From assembly GCF_001667015.1 (NCBI RefSeq), contig NZ_LZIS01000155.1:36211-100210 (forward strand): a DNA stretch of 64,000 nucleotides, read 5' to 3'. The translations under genes were made by a program, and so were the position numbers. The stretch comes from Mycobacterium sp. E3198. GTDB lineage: Bacteria > Actinomycetota > Actinomycetes > Mycobacteriales > Mycobacteriaceae. The notes below the pieces were generated by a model. That model searched no databases, had not been told where the DNA came from, and was given only the letters and a program-made list of their open reading frames with translations. Positions 27,203 through 35,929 of this stretch are shown here, in pieces (within the stretch, counting starts at the first letter, position 1; each line of letters opens with the position of its first letter).

Positions 27203-27234
27203 GGGCAAAGGGCGGCGCCGGCCGCCCTTTGCCC
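27203..27234 (-). terminator. Strong hairpin between hsp18 and the PAS-ANTAR gene
   Basis: A perfect 14-bp inverted repeat (GGGCAAAGGGCGGC and its complement) with a 4-base loop. It starts 10 bp after the hsp18 stop and ends 19 bp before the PAS-ANTAR start, on the same strand. No U-run follows, so it is either a terminator of hsp18 or a leader structure of the ANTAR mRNA. Confidence 0.8.
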
Positions 27235-27243
27235 GCCGATCGA

Positions 27244-27693
27244 TCAGGCGTCGATAACCTCGCGCTTGCCTGCGCCTTCGTCGATGGATCTCTGTCCGTT
27301 GCCGCGACCGACGGAGATCTTGCGCGGCTTGGCCTTCTCGGCCACCGGGATGTGCAGCCGCAGGACGCCCTCGGCGTAGTTCGCCTCGATCCTGTCGGTG
27401 TCGAGGTTTTCGCCCAGCACGAGCTGGCGGCTGAACACGCCGCGGGGCCGCTCGGTGGCCAGCATCTCGCGGTTGGGGTCGACGGCCGGCCGCTCGGCGC
27501 GGACGGTCACGACGTTGCGCTCGATGTCGATGTCCAGGGAGTCGGCGTCGATGCCCGGCAGGTCGAACTCCACGACGAATTGCTCACCCTCGCGCCACGC
27601 GTCCATCGGCATCACGGCGGGACGTGCGGCCGTGCCGAACACGTGTTGGGTGAAGCGGTCCAGGTCACGGAACGGGTCGGTACGCATCAGCAT
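27244..27693 (-). CDS. hsp18: 18-kDa-antigen-type small heat-shock protein
   Basis: A 149-residue Hsp20/alpha-crystallin protein beginning [14 protein letters not shown]. The core domain runs from about residue 25 to 125 ([21 protein letters not shown], partly shown; [22 protein letters not shown]) and ends with the PKKI-like AKPRKISV. It closely resembles the 18-kDa antigens of M. avium and M. leprae, not M. tuberculosis HspX. ATG at 27693 is preferred over GTG three codons earlier, since GAGAGG would then be immediately adjacent. Its divergent neighbour is a MerR/HspR-like gene, probably its regulator. Confidence 0.93.
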   Translation of the reverse strand: MLMRTDPFRDLDRFTQHVFGTAARPAVMPMDAWREGEQFVVEFDLPGIDADSLDIDIERNVVTVRAERPAVDPNREMLATERPRGVFSRQLVLGENLDTDRIEANYAEGVLRLHIPVAEKAKPRKISVGRGNGQRSIDEGAGKREVIDA

Positions 27694-27740
27694 GGCGGCC
27701 ACCTCTCACTCCAATCTCTAACTCTGAAGCGGGTTATTTG

Positions 27741-27758
27741 CTATGTCCAGTGACATAG
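27741..27758. promoter_or_regulatory. Inverted repeat in the hsp18/merR divergent promoter
   Basis: CTATGTC-CAGT-GACATAG, a perfect 7-bp inverted repeat in an unusually AT-rich stretch (about 27721-27800). It sits between TTGCTA (27738) and GATATA (27763), a 19-bp spacing typical of MerR-activated promoters. It is a likely operator for the adjacent MerR-type protein. Confidence 0.65.
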
Positions 27759-27837
27759 ATTTGATATAACACTATCGACAGTTCAGCGCAAGTGTGCTAA
27801 ACAGATTTTCTGCGAGAGTTCGTTAAGGGGATGGCCG

Positions 27838-28161
27838 ATGACCGAGAACACCGGCGACGGGGGTGCACCGGCGCCCGATCGGGGGGTGTACGGAATCTCC
27901 GTGGCCGCCGAGCTTTCCGGCGTACCGGTGCAATCGCTGCGCCTGTACGAGCGCTACGGGCTGTTGACGCCGGCCCGCAGCCACGGCGGAACGCGGCGCT
28001 ACAGCGCCGACGACCTGGCCCGGCTGCGGCGGATCAGCGCGCTGGTGGACGCCGGGGTCAACCTGGCCGGCATCGCGCGCATCCTGAACCTCGAAGACGA
28101 CAACGCCGCGTTGTCGGCGGCCAACTCCGACCTGCGCTCCAAGAAGGCGACCAGCGGCTAA
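27838..28161 (+). CDS. MerR/HspR-like transcriptional regulator
   Basis: A 107-residue protein with an N-terminal MerR winged helix (YGISVAAELSGVPVQSLRLYERYGLLTP, in part; RRYSADDLARLRRISALVDAGVNLAGIARIL) and a short C-terminal helix, too short for a metal-binding loop. It most resembles HspR, the heat-shock repressor. AAGGGG lies 7 nt before the ATG. Divergent from hsp18 with an inverted repeat between them, so hsp18 control and autoregulation are likely. Its stop overlaps that of the converging NADH dehydrogenase gene by 4 bp. Confidence 0.88.
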   Translation: MTENTGDGGAPAPDRGVYGISVAAELSGVPVQSLRLYERYGLLTPARSHGGTRRYSADDLARLRRISALVDAGVNLAGIARILNLEDDNAALSAANSDLRSKKATSG

Positions 28162-29474
28162 CTCGTCTTCGGCATCGGGATGCCCTCGCTGGCCGCGAAT
28201 TGCGCGTCCTGTTCCGAGGACAGCCCGATCGACACCACCGAACGGTCGAACAGCGCGTCGGTCAGCCACGCCAGCGCAACGGCCCACCGGTTGACGGCTC
28301 GGGGCACCGCAGCGAGGTGGTAGCCCCGCGTCACGGCCTTCGCCGGCAGCCCCGACAGGTGCACGCCCAGCGGGTTGGCGACGGCGTAGCGGGGACCGAG
28401 GTCCACCACGAGGCCAAGGTTGCGGTGTTTGTATTGCTTGGGTGTGCCATACCCGAGGCTGGCGGCCACGTTGCGGGCGAGCACCTTGCCCTGACGGGTC
28501 GCGTGCTGTGCGGTGGGCGGGGTGATCTTTCCCGGTCGCGTCAGGTCGGGGACCGCCGCCGCGTCGCCGGCCGCGAAGACGGCGGGGTGGTCGGGCACCT
28601 GCAGATCGGGCCGGACCTTGAGCCGTCCCCGCTCGGTCGGCAGTCCCAGCTCCGAAATCAGCGGCGCGCCGGTCACCCCGGTCACCCAGGCGACGGTATG
28701 GGTGTCGATCCGCGAATCATCGCTGAGCACAACGTGATCCGCGTGCGCCTCCTTGAGCGTGGTGCCCAGCCGGACGTCGATGCCACGGCGACGCAGCACC
28801 TTCAGGGCCGCTTCGCCGAGCTTGCGTCCCACCTCGGGCATGACCTGCTCGGCCGTATCCAGCAGCAGGAACCTGGCGTCGCCGGCCGGAAAGCCCATCT
28901 GTGTGGCCGCCGCGTCGGCCAGCGCCCGCAGTTGGGCGACCAGTTCGGTGCCCGAATACGACGCACCCACCACGACGACGGTGCGGCGGGCCTGGGCCTT
29001 CTTGCCGGCCGGGTCGTCCTCGATGTTGGCCAGCTCGAGCTGCTCGACGAAGTGGTCGCGCAGGTAGAGGGCCTCGGCGGTGGTCTTCAGCCCGCGCGCG
29101 TGGGCGGCGAGCCCGGGCACGTCGAAGAGCCGCGTCACCGACCCCGGCGTCAGCACCAGCCGATCCCAGGCCATGTCGTGGCTGCGCTCCTCGGGATCGC
29201 AATACGTCAGCGTCCGGCGCGCGAAGTCCACGCCGTCGACGCGGCCGCGCACCGACCGGACCCCCTTGAGCGTGTTGGCCAGGGGCACCGCGACGAAGCG
29301 GGCGTCGACGACCCCGCCGGCCACGTCCGGCAAAAGCGGCGTGTACAGCATGTAGTCGACCGGCGAAATCACCGTGATGTCGACGGGGGCGCGCTGCCGG
29401 CCGAGGATTCGGGCCAGGCGGTGCGCGCAGGTGAATCCGGTGAAGCCGCTGCCGACGATCACGATCGAGGTCAT
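28158..29474 (-). CDS. Type II NADH dehydrogenase-like flavoprotein
   Basis: A 438-residue FAD-dependent oxidoreductase of the NDH-2 family, which passes electrons from NADH to menaquinone without pumping protons. The FAD motif IVIVGSGFTGFTCA is at the very N terminus and fixes the start; the NADH motif VVVVGASYSGTELV is near residue 165; the second FAD contact is PAVFAAGDAAAVPD near 325. The C-terminal region (WAVALAWLTDALFDRSVV) is the amphipathic membrane anchor of the family. Ferredoxin or sulfide reductase activity is less likely. The upstream TACACT could serve as a -10 for a nearly leaderless mRNA. Confidence 0.87.
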   Translation of the reverse strand: MTSIVIVGSGFTGFTCAHRLARILGRQRAPVDITVISPVDYMLYTPLLPDVAGGVVDARFVAVPLANTLKGVRSVRGRVDGVDFARRTLTYCDPEERSHDMAWDRLVLTPGSVTRLFDVPGLAAHARGLKTTAEALYLRDHFVEQLELANIEDDPAGKKAQARRTVVVVGASYSGTELVAQLRALADAAATQMGFPAGDARFLLLDTAEQVMPEVGRKLGEAALKVLRRRGIDVRLGTTLKEAHADHVVLSDDSRIDTHTVAWVTGVTGAPLISELGLPTERGRLKVRPDLQVPDHPAVFAAGDAAAVPDLTRPGKITPPTAQHATRQGKVLARNVAASLGYGTPKQYKHRNLGLVVDLGPRYAVANPLGVHLSGLPAKAVTRGYHLAAVPRAVNRWAVALAWLTDALFDRSVVSIGLSSEQDAQFAASEGIPMPKTS

Positions 29475-29787
29475 TGACGCGAGTGTAACCGGTGCCGACG
29501 AGTTAGCCAGGCGAAGCCGGGGCGCCCGGCCGGCCTTCGCAACCGGTTGAGCGGCAACGGTTTTCGCGATTGCGGTGCGAGCGGCACGCGCGAAAGACGC
29601 TTCGCCTTCGGTGGTGGGGTTTGTCCAGGCGGGCATATCCGGTTCGTTAGGCGCTTTGCACTTCGTTTCATGGACCATAGACTTCGTTACGTGCGTCGAC
29701 ACGTGGTTCGTCGCGGCCACCCCGGCACGGGTGAGCGGCCTCCGGGCGGGGTATGCGCACCAGAAGAACGTTGGAGGGGGTGACGCT
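29475..29787. other. Gene-free stretch between the NDH-2 and GAF-ANTAR genes
   Basis: I see no credible gene in these 313 bp. It contains two ACTTCGTT direct repeats exactly 21 bp apart (29660-29667 and 29681-29688) and a GGGTAT at 29749-29754 that lacks a matching -35. GGAGGGGG at 29773-29780 is the ribosome site of the following gene. Confidence 0.6.
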
Positions 29788-30510
29788 GTGCCGAACGATT
29801 CAACCACCGTGGTAGCCCAGTTGACGGCTCTGATCGCCGACCTCGAGCGCCAGGAGATGGAGACGAGCGTCGGGTTGCTCGAACTCATCGCCAGCGGCGC
29901 CCGCCACGTGGCGGGCTCGCAGTACGCGGGCATCACCCTGGCCGACAAGACCAGGACCGTCACCAACGTGGCCGCCACCCATCGCTACCCGATGGTCCTG
30001 GACGCGATCCAGAACCGGTACGGGGAGGGGCCCTGCCTGTCGGCGGCGTGGCGGCACCACATAATGCACGTGGAGGACCTCAACGTCGAGCAGCGCTGGC
30101 CGACCTATCAGCGACACGCGCTGGAGGAGACGCCGATCCGCTCGATCCTGTCGTACGAGTTGTTCGCCGACAGCGGCAGCATGGCCGCGTTGAACTTCTA
30201 CGCCGAACACCCGCACGCGTTCGGCGACGAATCACTCGAAATCGGAGCCGTTTTCGCCACCCACATCGGCTTGGCGTGGTCGATGATGCGCCGCCAGGAC
30301 CAGTTTCGCAACGCCTTGGCATCACGCGACATCATCGGCCAGGCCAAGGGCGTGATCATGGAACGCTTCAACCTCGACGCCGTCGAGGCGTTCGAACTGC
30401 TCTCCCGGCTGTCCCAGCAGTCCAACACCAAGCTGATCGAGATCGCCCGGTCGCTGATCGACAGCGAGCACCCGCTCAAGCTTCGCCACCAGAGCGAAGC
30501 CGGTCGGTAA
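29788..30510 (+). CDS. GAF-ANTAR RNA-binding regulator
   Basis: A 240-residue protein: GAF domain (about 30-160; AGSQYAGITLADK, YGEGPCLSAAW, SILSYELFADSGSMAALNFYA in part) and a C-terminal ANTAR domain (about 170-230; IIGQAKGVIMERFNLDAVEAF). Expected to bind RNA hairpins as an antiterminator under control of a small ligand or redox signal. GTG start, with GGAGGGGG 7 nt upstream; the open frame continues about 70 codons further upstream but with no ribosome site or similarity. This is the second ANTAR protein within 3 kb. Confidence 0.9.
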   Translation: MPNDSTTVVAQLTALIADLERQEMETSVGLLELIASGARHVAGSQYAGITLADKTRTVTNVAATHRYPMVLDAIQNRYGEGPCLSAAWRHHIMHVEDLNVEQRWPTYQRHALEETPIRSILSYELFADSGSMAALNFYAEHPHAFGDESLEIGAVFATHIGLAWSMMRRQDQFRNALASRDIIGQAKGVIMERFNLDAVEAFELLSRLSQQSNTKLIEIARSLIDSEHPLKLRHQSEAGR

Positions 30511-30524
30511 GCCCCGCCCGCGCC

Positions 30525-30549
30525 GTTTCATCCGGCGCGGCACGGGTAT
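30525..30549 (+). promoter_or_regulatory. SigF-like promoter of the alcohol dehydrogenase gene
   Basis: GTTT, 15 bp, GGGTAT, fitting the mycobacterial SigF consensus GGTTT-N15-17-GGGTAT. The -10 ends 11 bp before the ATG, so the mRNA would be almost leaderless. Confidence 0.75.
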
Positions 30550-30560
30550 GCGCCAGCCAC

Positions 30561-31742
30561 ATGAAAGCTGTCACCTGGCAGGGCAAACGCGACGTTCGCG
30601 TGGAATCGGTGCCCGACCCGAAGATCGAACGCCCCACCGACGCCATCATCGAGGTGACGTCGACCAACATCTGCGGGTCCGACCTGCACCTGTACGAAAT
30701 CCTCGGCGCCTTCATGAATCCCGGGGACATCCTGGGTCACGAACCGATGGGGATCGTGCGCGAGGTCGGCCCCGAGACCGGCGACCTGCGCGTCGGCGAC
30801 CGGGTCGTCATCCCGTTCCAGATCTCTTGCGGCCGTTGCTACATGTGCGACAAGCGGCTCTATACCCAGTGCGAGACCACCCAGGTGCGCGACCAGGGCA
30901 TGGGTGCGGCGCTGTTCGGCTACTCGGAGCTCTACGGCGAGGTCCCCGGCGGCCAAGCCGAACTGTTACGCGTCCCGCAGGCGCAGTTCACGCACATCAA
31001 AGTCCCTGAGGGGCCGCCGGATTCGCGCTTCGTCTACCTCTCCGACGTGCTGCCGACCGCCTGGCAGGCGGTCAATTATGCCGACGTCCCGGACGGCGGT
31101 TCGGTCACCGTGCTGGGGCTGGGACCCATCGGGGACATGGCCGCGCGCATCGCCGATCACCTCGGCCACCGGGTGATCGCCGTCGACCTGGTGCCCGAAC
31201 GCCTGGCCCGGGCCGCGAAGCGCGGCATCCACACGATCGATCTGGGCCGGCTCGACGCGCCGCTCGGCGACGCGATCCGCGACCTGACCGACGGCCGCGG
31301 CACCGACTCGGTGATCGACGCCGTGGGGATGGAATCGCACGGTTCGCCGGCCGCGCGACTGGCGCAGCAGGCCAGCGGGATGTTGCCGGATTTCATCGGC
31401 AAGCGGGTCATGCAAACCGCCGGCGTCGACCGGCTCACCGCCCTGTATTCCGCCATCGACATCGTGCGGCGCGGGGGCACCATCTCCCTGATCGGGGTCT
31501 ACGGCGGGATGGCGGATCCGCTGCCCATGCTGACCCTCTTCGACAAGCAGGTGACCCTGCGGATGGGGCAGGCCAACGTGAAGCGCTGGGTCGATGACAT
31601 CATGGGATTGCTGACCGACGACGACCCGCTCGGCGTCGAAACGTTCGCCACTCACGTGCTGCCCCTCGACGAGGCGCCGCACGGGTATGAGATCTTCCAG
31701 AAAAAGCAGGATGGCGCGGTCAAGGTCATGTTAAATCCATGA
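30561..31742 (+). CDS. Zinc-dependent alcohol dehydrogenase
   Basis: A 393-residue medium-chain dehydrogenase. Catalytic zinc ligands Cys38 and His60-Glu61 (NICGSDLHLYE; GHEPMG) and the structural zinc cysteines 90, 93, 96 and 104 are all visible; the NAD(P) fold has VLGLGPIGDMAAR. It is of the glutathione-independent formaldehyde-dehydrogenase-like type by its long C-terminal half (SAIDIVRRGGTISLIGVYGG). Substrate unknown; aldehyde detoxification under stress is plausible. The start agrees with a SigF-like promoter immediately upstream. Confidence 0.9.
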   Translation: MKAVTWQGKRDVRVESVPDPKIERPTDAIIEVTSTNICGSDLHLYEILGAFMNPGDILGHEPMGIVREVGPETGDLRVGDRVVIPFQISCGRCYMCDKRLYTQCETTQVRDQGMGAALFGYSELYGEVPGGQAELLRVPQAQFTHIKVPEGPPDSRFVYLSDVLPTAWQAVNYADVPDGGSVTVLGLGPIGDMAARIADHLGHRVIAVDLVPERLARAAKRGIHTIDLGRLDAPLGDAIRDLTDGRGTDSVIDAVGMESHGSPAARLAQQASGMLPDFIGKRVMQTAGVDRLTALYSAIDIVRRGGTISLIGVYGGMADPLPMLTLFDKQVTLRMGQANVKRWVDDIMGLLTDDDPLGVETFATHVLPLDEAPHGYEIFQKKQDGAVKVMLNP

Positions 31743-31759
31743 AAACCGCTCCGCCGCAA

Positions 31760-31789
31760 GGCCTTCCGGACCGCCGTTTGGGGAAGGCC
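31760..31789 (+). terminator. Hairpin between adh and glgX
   Basis: GGCCTTCC and its complement GGAAGGCC form an 8-bp perfect stem, 18 bp past the adh stop. The loop contains the GTTT of the glgX promoter. No T-run follows. Confidence 0.5.
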
Positions 31790-31801
31790 CCGGTAGGGTA
31801 T
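31776..31801 (+). promoter_or_regulatory. SigF-like promoter of glgX
   Basis: GTTT, 16 bp, GGGTAT. The ATG at 31800 overlaps the -10 element, so translation should begin at the next in-frame ATG, 31812. Confidence 0.75.
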
Positions 31802-31811
31802 GGAAAGCGCC

Positions 31812-33962
31812 ATGACATCCGCAGAAACCACCGCGCCCACGCCGACCGGTGAGGTGTGGCCGGGCAGGGCCTATCCGCTGGGCGCGACGTACGACGGCGC
31901 GGGCACCAACTTCGCGGTGTTCAGCGAGGTGGCCGAGCGGGTGGAGCTGTGCCTGTTCGACGCCGACGGGACGGAGACCCGGGTCGCGTTGCCCGAGGTC
32001 GACGGGTTCGTCTGGCACGCCTACATCCCCGGCATCGAACCCGGCCAGCGCTACGGCTACCGGGTGCACGGCCCGTACGAGCCGGCGAACGGCCTGCGGT
32101 GCAACCCGACCAAGCTGCTGGTGGACCCGTACTCGAAGGCCATCGACGGCAGCTTCGAGTGGAACCAGTCGCTGTTCAGCTACAACTTCGGCGACCCCGA
32201 CAGCCGCAACGACGACGACTCCGCCCCCAGCATGCCCAAGTCGGTGGTGATCAGCCCCTACTTCGACTGGGGCAACGACCGGCCGCCGGACCACCAGTAC
32301 GCCGACACCGTCGTCTACGAGGCGCACGTCAAGGGCCTGACCCAGACCCACCCCGACATCCCCGAACAGCTGCGCGGCACGTACTCGGCCGTGGCGCACC
32401 CGGTGATCATCGAGCACCTCAAGAGCCTCGGCGTCACCGCCATCGAGCTGATGCCGGTGCACCACTTCGCCAACGACTCGACCCTGGTGGACAAGGGCCT
32501 CTCGAATTACTGGGGCTACAACACGATCGGGTTCTTCGCGCCCGACTTCAAGTACTCCAGCGCGACCTCCCCGGGCGGGCAGGTGCAGGAGTTCAAGGCG
32601 ATGGTCCGGGCCCTGCACGAGGCCGGCATCGAGGTGATCCTCGACGTCGTCTACAACCACACGGCGGAGGGCAACCACCTGGGCCCGACGCTGTCGATGC
32701 GGGGGATCGACAACGCGGCCTACTACCGGCTGGTCGACGACGACAAGCGCTACTACATGGACTACACCGGCACGGGCAACAGCCTCAACGTCGGGCATCC
32801 GCACGCCCTGCAGCTGATCATGGACTCGTTGCGCTACTGGGTGCTCGACATGCACGTCGACGGCTTCCGCTTCGACCTGGCCGCCACGCTGGCCCGCGAG
32901 TTCTACGACGTCGACCGGCTGGCGACGTTTTTCGAACTGGTGCAACAGGATCCGACGATCAGCCAGGTCAAGCTGATCGCCGAACCGTGGGACGTCGGCC
33001 CGGGCGGCTACCAGGTGGGCAACTTCCCGCCGCAGTGGACGGAGTGGAACGGCAAGTACCGGGACACCGTCCGCGACTTCTGGCGCGGCGAGCCGGCCAC
33101 CCTCGACGAGTTCGCCTACCGGTTGTCGGGATCGGCCGACCTCTACGAGCACACGGCGCGCCGCCCGGTGGCGTCGATCAACTTCGTCATCGCGCACGAC
33201 GGTTTCACGCTGCGGGACCTGGTGTCCTACAACGAAAAACACAACGAGGCCAACGGCGAGGACAACAACGACGGCGAGAGCCACAACCGGTCCTGGAACT
33301 GCGGCGCGGAGGGGCCGACCGACGACCCGGACGTCAACGCGCTGCGGGCCCGCCAGCAGCGCAACTTCCTCACCACGCTGCTGCTCTCCCAGGGCGTGCC
33401 GATGATCTGCCACGGCGACGAGCTCGGCCGCACCCAGGAGGGCAACAACAACGGCTACTGCCAGGACAACGAGATCACCTGGATCGACTGGGCAAATGCG
33501 GACACCGGGCTGCTGGAGTTCACCCGCGCCGTGTCGGCGCTGCGCGCGAACCATCCGGTGTTCCGGCGGCGCCGGTTCTTTTCCGGCAAGCCGCTGGGCC
33601 GCCGCGGCCAGGACGGGCTGCCCGACATCGCCTGGTTCACCCCCGAGGGCGCCGAGATGACCGAGGAGGACTGGGGCGCGGGCTTCGCGAAGTCGGTCGC
33701 GGTGTTCCTCAACGGGCACGGCATCCCCGACCGGGACGCACGGGGGCAGCGGGTCCTCGACGACTCGTTCCTGTTGTGCTTCAACGCCCACCACGAGCCG
33801 ATCGAGTTCACGCTGCCGCCAAAGGAATTCGGCGCCTCCTGGCAGCTCGTGGTCTTCACCGGGCCCGACGAGGAGACGCCGGCGGAGGAGGTGCCGGGGG
33901 GAGGCGAGCTCACCGTGGACGCGCACACCGCGGTGGTGCTGCGGGCCCCCGACGCCGGCTGA
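31812..33962 (+). CDS. glgX: Glycogen debranching enzyme GlgX/TreX
   Basis: A 716-residue GH13 alpha-1,6-glucosidase that removes branch chains from glycogen. An N-terminal CBM48-type domain (WPGRAYPLGATYDGAGTNF) precedes the barrel with catalytic Asp355 (GFRFDLAAT), Glu391 (LIAEPWD) and Asp463 (AHDGF), and a C-terminal beta domain. It follows M. tuberculosis TreX (721) along its length. The second ATG is preferred because the first overlaps the SigF-like -10. Stress-induced use of glycogen fits the neighbouring stress genes. Confidence 0.93.
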   Translation: MTSAETTAPTPTGEVWPGRAYPLGATYDGAGTNFAVFSEVAERVELCLFDADGTETRVALPEVDGFVWHAYIPGIEPGQRYGYRVHGPYEPANGLRCNPTKLLVDPYSKAIDGSFEWNQSLFSYNFGDPDSRNDDDSAPSMPKSVVISPYFDWGNDRPPDHQYADTVVYEAHVKGLTQTHPDIPEQLRGTYSAVAHPVIIEHLKSLGVTAIELMPVHHFANDSTLVDKGLSNYWGYNTIGFFAPDFKYSSATSPGGQVQEFKAMVRALHEAGIEVILDVVYNHTAEGNHLGPTLSMRGIDNAAYYRLVDDDKRYYMDYTGTGNSLNVGHPHALQLIMDSLRYWVLDMHVDGFRFDLAATLAREFYDVDRLATFFELVQQDPTISQVKLIAEPWDVGPGGYQVGNFPPQWTEWNGKYRDTVRDFWRGEPATLDEFAYRLSGSADLYEHTARRPVASINFVIAHDGFTLRDLVSYNEKHNEANGEDNNDGESHNRSWNCGAEGPTDDPDVNALRARQQRNFLTTLLLSQGVPMICHGDELGRTQEGNNNGYCQDNEITWIDWANADTGLLEFTRAVSALRANHPVFRRRRFFSGKPLGRRGQDGLPDIAWFTPEGAEMTEEDWGAGFAKSVAVFLNGHGIPDRDARGQRVLDDSFLLCFNAHHEPIEFTLPPKEFGASWQLVVFTGPDEETPAEEVPGGGELTVDAHTAVVLRAPDAG

Positions 33963-34095
33963 GCGGCCCTGGCGGTCGCCCGGCGACGCATCGGTGACCT
34001 TTCGCCCCGGGACTGATTACCTTGTGCCCCAGACATCGGTGACCCGTCCGCTCACAATGTCGGTTGTGCGGCCGCGGGAGAGGAAAAGGCAGCCG

Positions 34096-35850
34096 ATGGA
34101 CCGGCCGGGGTCCGACGCGTGCCTGAATGACGTGGCCTGGTGCCGACGGGGAGCCGAGCTGGCGGTGTTCGCCCTCGCCGCCGCGACGTGGGTGGGGTGG
34201 GCGACCGGTGCCGACCGGCTGACCCGGGTCGATCCGAGCTGGCCGCAGATGATGCCGTGGACCGCGTGGTGGCTGGCGGCGCTCGGTGCGGCCATCCTGG
34301 CGCAGTCGGGTGAGCCGTCGCGGCGCGGCGTCTGGGCGGGGCGCGGGTTCGCCCTGATGGTGGGTGCCCTCGCCGGCATAACCCTGACGGAATACGCGAC
34401 GGGCGGGCCGTCGTCGGGCCTGGACCAGCTGTGGTTCGGCGACGCGGTGCGCGCCTCGCAACAGAGCTGGCCGGGGCGCCCGAGCCCACAGACGGCGGCA
34501 TCGACCCTGTTCCTCGCGGCCGCCGCCGCCCTGATCCGAGTGGATCGGCGCACCCGCGTGATCTCGCCGGCATTGATGGCGGCCGGCGCCGCCATCCCGT
34601 TCGTCACGGTCGGGGCCTACCTGTTCAACGCGCTGGCGCTGGTGGGCTACTCGCCTTCGACCGGCCAGGCGCTCATGACGGCCTGCGCTCTATTACTGCT
34701 CGCCGCCGCGACGTCGCTGGCGCGCCCCGACCGGTTCCCGGTCGCCTGGCTGCTCGCCCGGCCCGATCGGACGTCGCTGCTGAGGTTGATGGGGATCCTC
34801 GCCGCCTTTCCGGTCGTCGTCGCGCTGTCGCGGCCGATCTTCCTGGGGCTCGGGCTGGGCGAGCACGCCGAGTGGACCTTTTCCGTCCTGCTGGGGACCC
34901 TCGTCGTCGGGGCGGTCACGTTCTACCTGAGCCAGCGTGCGCAGAAACTGCTGATCGAAAAGGAGCTGGTCAGCAAGGAACGCGCTGACGCCGAGATGCG
35001 CTACCGCATCCTCGCGGAAAACGCGGTCGACATCATCGTGCACATTCGCGACGGCGAGGTCGCCTGGATCTCGCCCTCCGTTCAGGCCGCGCTGGGCCGG
35101 CCACCGCACGTTTGGCGTGGCTCGGACTTCGACCGCCACATCCATCCGCGGGACCGCGAGACGGTGCTCGCCGCGCTGCGGCGGGTCGCGGCCGGCGAAG
35201 CGGTCCTGCAACGGTTCCGCGTCCGCTCCGACGACGGGAACTATCACTGGGTCGAGGGCCACGGAAAACCGTACGTCGACGCCGAGGGCAACACCGACGG
35301 TCTGATTGCCGCGGTGCGTATCGTCGACGACCAGGTCGAGGCGGAGCAGCGACTCGAACGGCTGGCGCGGTTCGACACCCTGACCGGCCTGGTGAACCGC
35401 GCCGAGGCGATGAGCCGGCTCGCCTGCGCGCTGGAGCAGACGCAACCGGCCGGAACGTATGTCGGCGTGTTGTTCTGCGACGTCGACCATTTCAAGGACA
35501 TCAACGACACCTGGGGACACGGCATCGGCGACTTCGTGCTCGCGACCCTGGCGGCACGGATCCGGGGGAGCGTTCGCCGCGGGGACACCGTCGGGCGGAC
35601 GGGTGGTGACGAGCTCCTCGTCCTGCTGCCGGGCGTGCGCAGCGTCGACGAGCTCGGCCAGATCGCTGAGAAGATTCGCTGCCACGCCGCCGCGCCCATC
35701 CACGTCTCCGGCAAGACGTTGGCTGCGACCCTGAGCATCGGCGCCACGCTTGCCCTTCCCGGCGACTCCGAGGACACGATCACGGCCCGCGCGGACGCGG
35801 CCATGTACCGGGCCAAGTTGGGGGACCGGAACACCGTCGTGGCCAACTAA
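34096..35850 (+). CDS. Membrane PAS-GGDEF diguanylate cyclase
   Basis: A 584-residue protein with seven to eight hydrophobic segments in the first 280 residues (for instance LAVFALAAATWVGWA, WTAWWLAALGAAILA), a PAS/PAC sensor (about 300-420) and a GGDEF domain (about 425-580). The active-site motif is GGDEL at 503-507, and an intact RxxD inhibitory site (RRGD) lies five residues before it, so feedback-controlled c-di-GMP synthesis is expected. There is no EAL domain. ATG with GAGGAAAAGG 6 nt upstream was chosen over two earlier in-frame codons. Confidence 0.9.
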   Translation: MDRPGSDACLNDVAWCRRGAELAVFALAAATWVGWATGADRLTRVDPSWPQMMPWTAWWLAALGAAILAQSGEPSRRGVWAGRGFALMVGALAGITLTEYATGGPSSGLDQLWFGDAVRASQQSWPGRPSPQTAASTLFLAAAAALIRVDRRTRVISPALMAAGAAIPFVTVGAYLFNALALVGYSPSTGQALMTACALLLLAAATSLARPDRFPVAWLLARPDRTSLLRLMGILAAFPVVVALSRPIFLGLGLGEHAEWTFSVLLGTLVVGAVTFYLSQRAQKLLIEKELVSKERADAEMRYRILAENAVDIIVHIRDGEVAWISPSVQAALGRPPHVWRGSDFDRHIHPRDRETVLAALRRVAAGEAVLQRFRVRSDDGNYHWVEGHGKPYVDAEGNTDGLIAAVRIVDDQVEAEQRLERLARFDTLTGLVNRAEAMSRLACALEQTQPAGTYVGVLFCDVDHFKDINDTWGHGIGDFVLATLAARIRGSVRRGDTVGRTGGDELLVLLPGVRSVDELGQIAEKIRCHAAAPIHVSGKTLAATLSIGATLALPGDSEDTITARADAAMYRAKLGDRNTVVAN

Positions 35851-35862
35851 CCAGCCGAGGTC

Positions 35863-35880
35863 TCGCCCTGCGACGGGCGA
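35863..35880 (+). terminator. Short hairpin after the GGDEF gene
   Basis: TCGCCC-TGCGAC-GGGCGA, a 6-bp stem 13 bp past the stop. The T-rich GGTTTTTGCC follows 13 bp later. A weak terminator at best. Confidence 0.4.
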
Positions 35881-35929
35881 CATCCGGTAGGTTTTTGCCG
35901 ACGGCAGCTCGTTACAAGAGAGGGCAAAT

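Noticed and set aside
29749..29754. GGGTAT as a SigF -10 for the GAF-ANTAR gene
   Set aside because: No GTTT-like element 15-17 bp upstream.
28158..29978. Extended NDH-2 reading frame starting inside the GAF-ANTAR gene
   Set aside because: The FAD-binding motif begins directly after ATG 29474, so the upstream 168 codons are non-coding.
34009..34022. GGGACTGATTACC as a DosR box before the GGDEF gene
   Set aside because: Only the left half-site is present.
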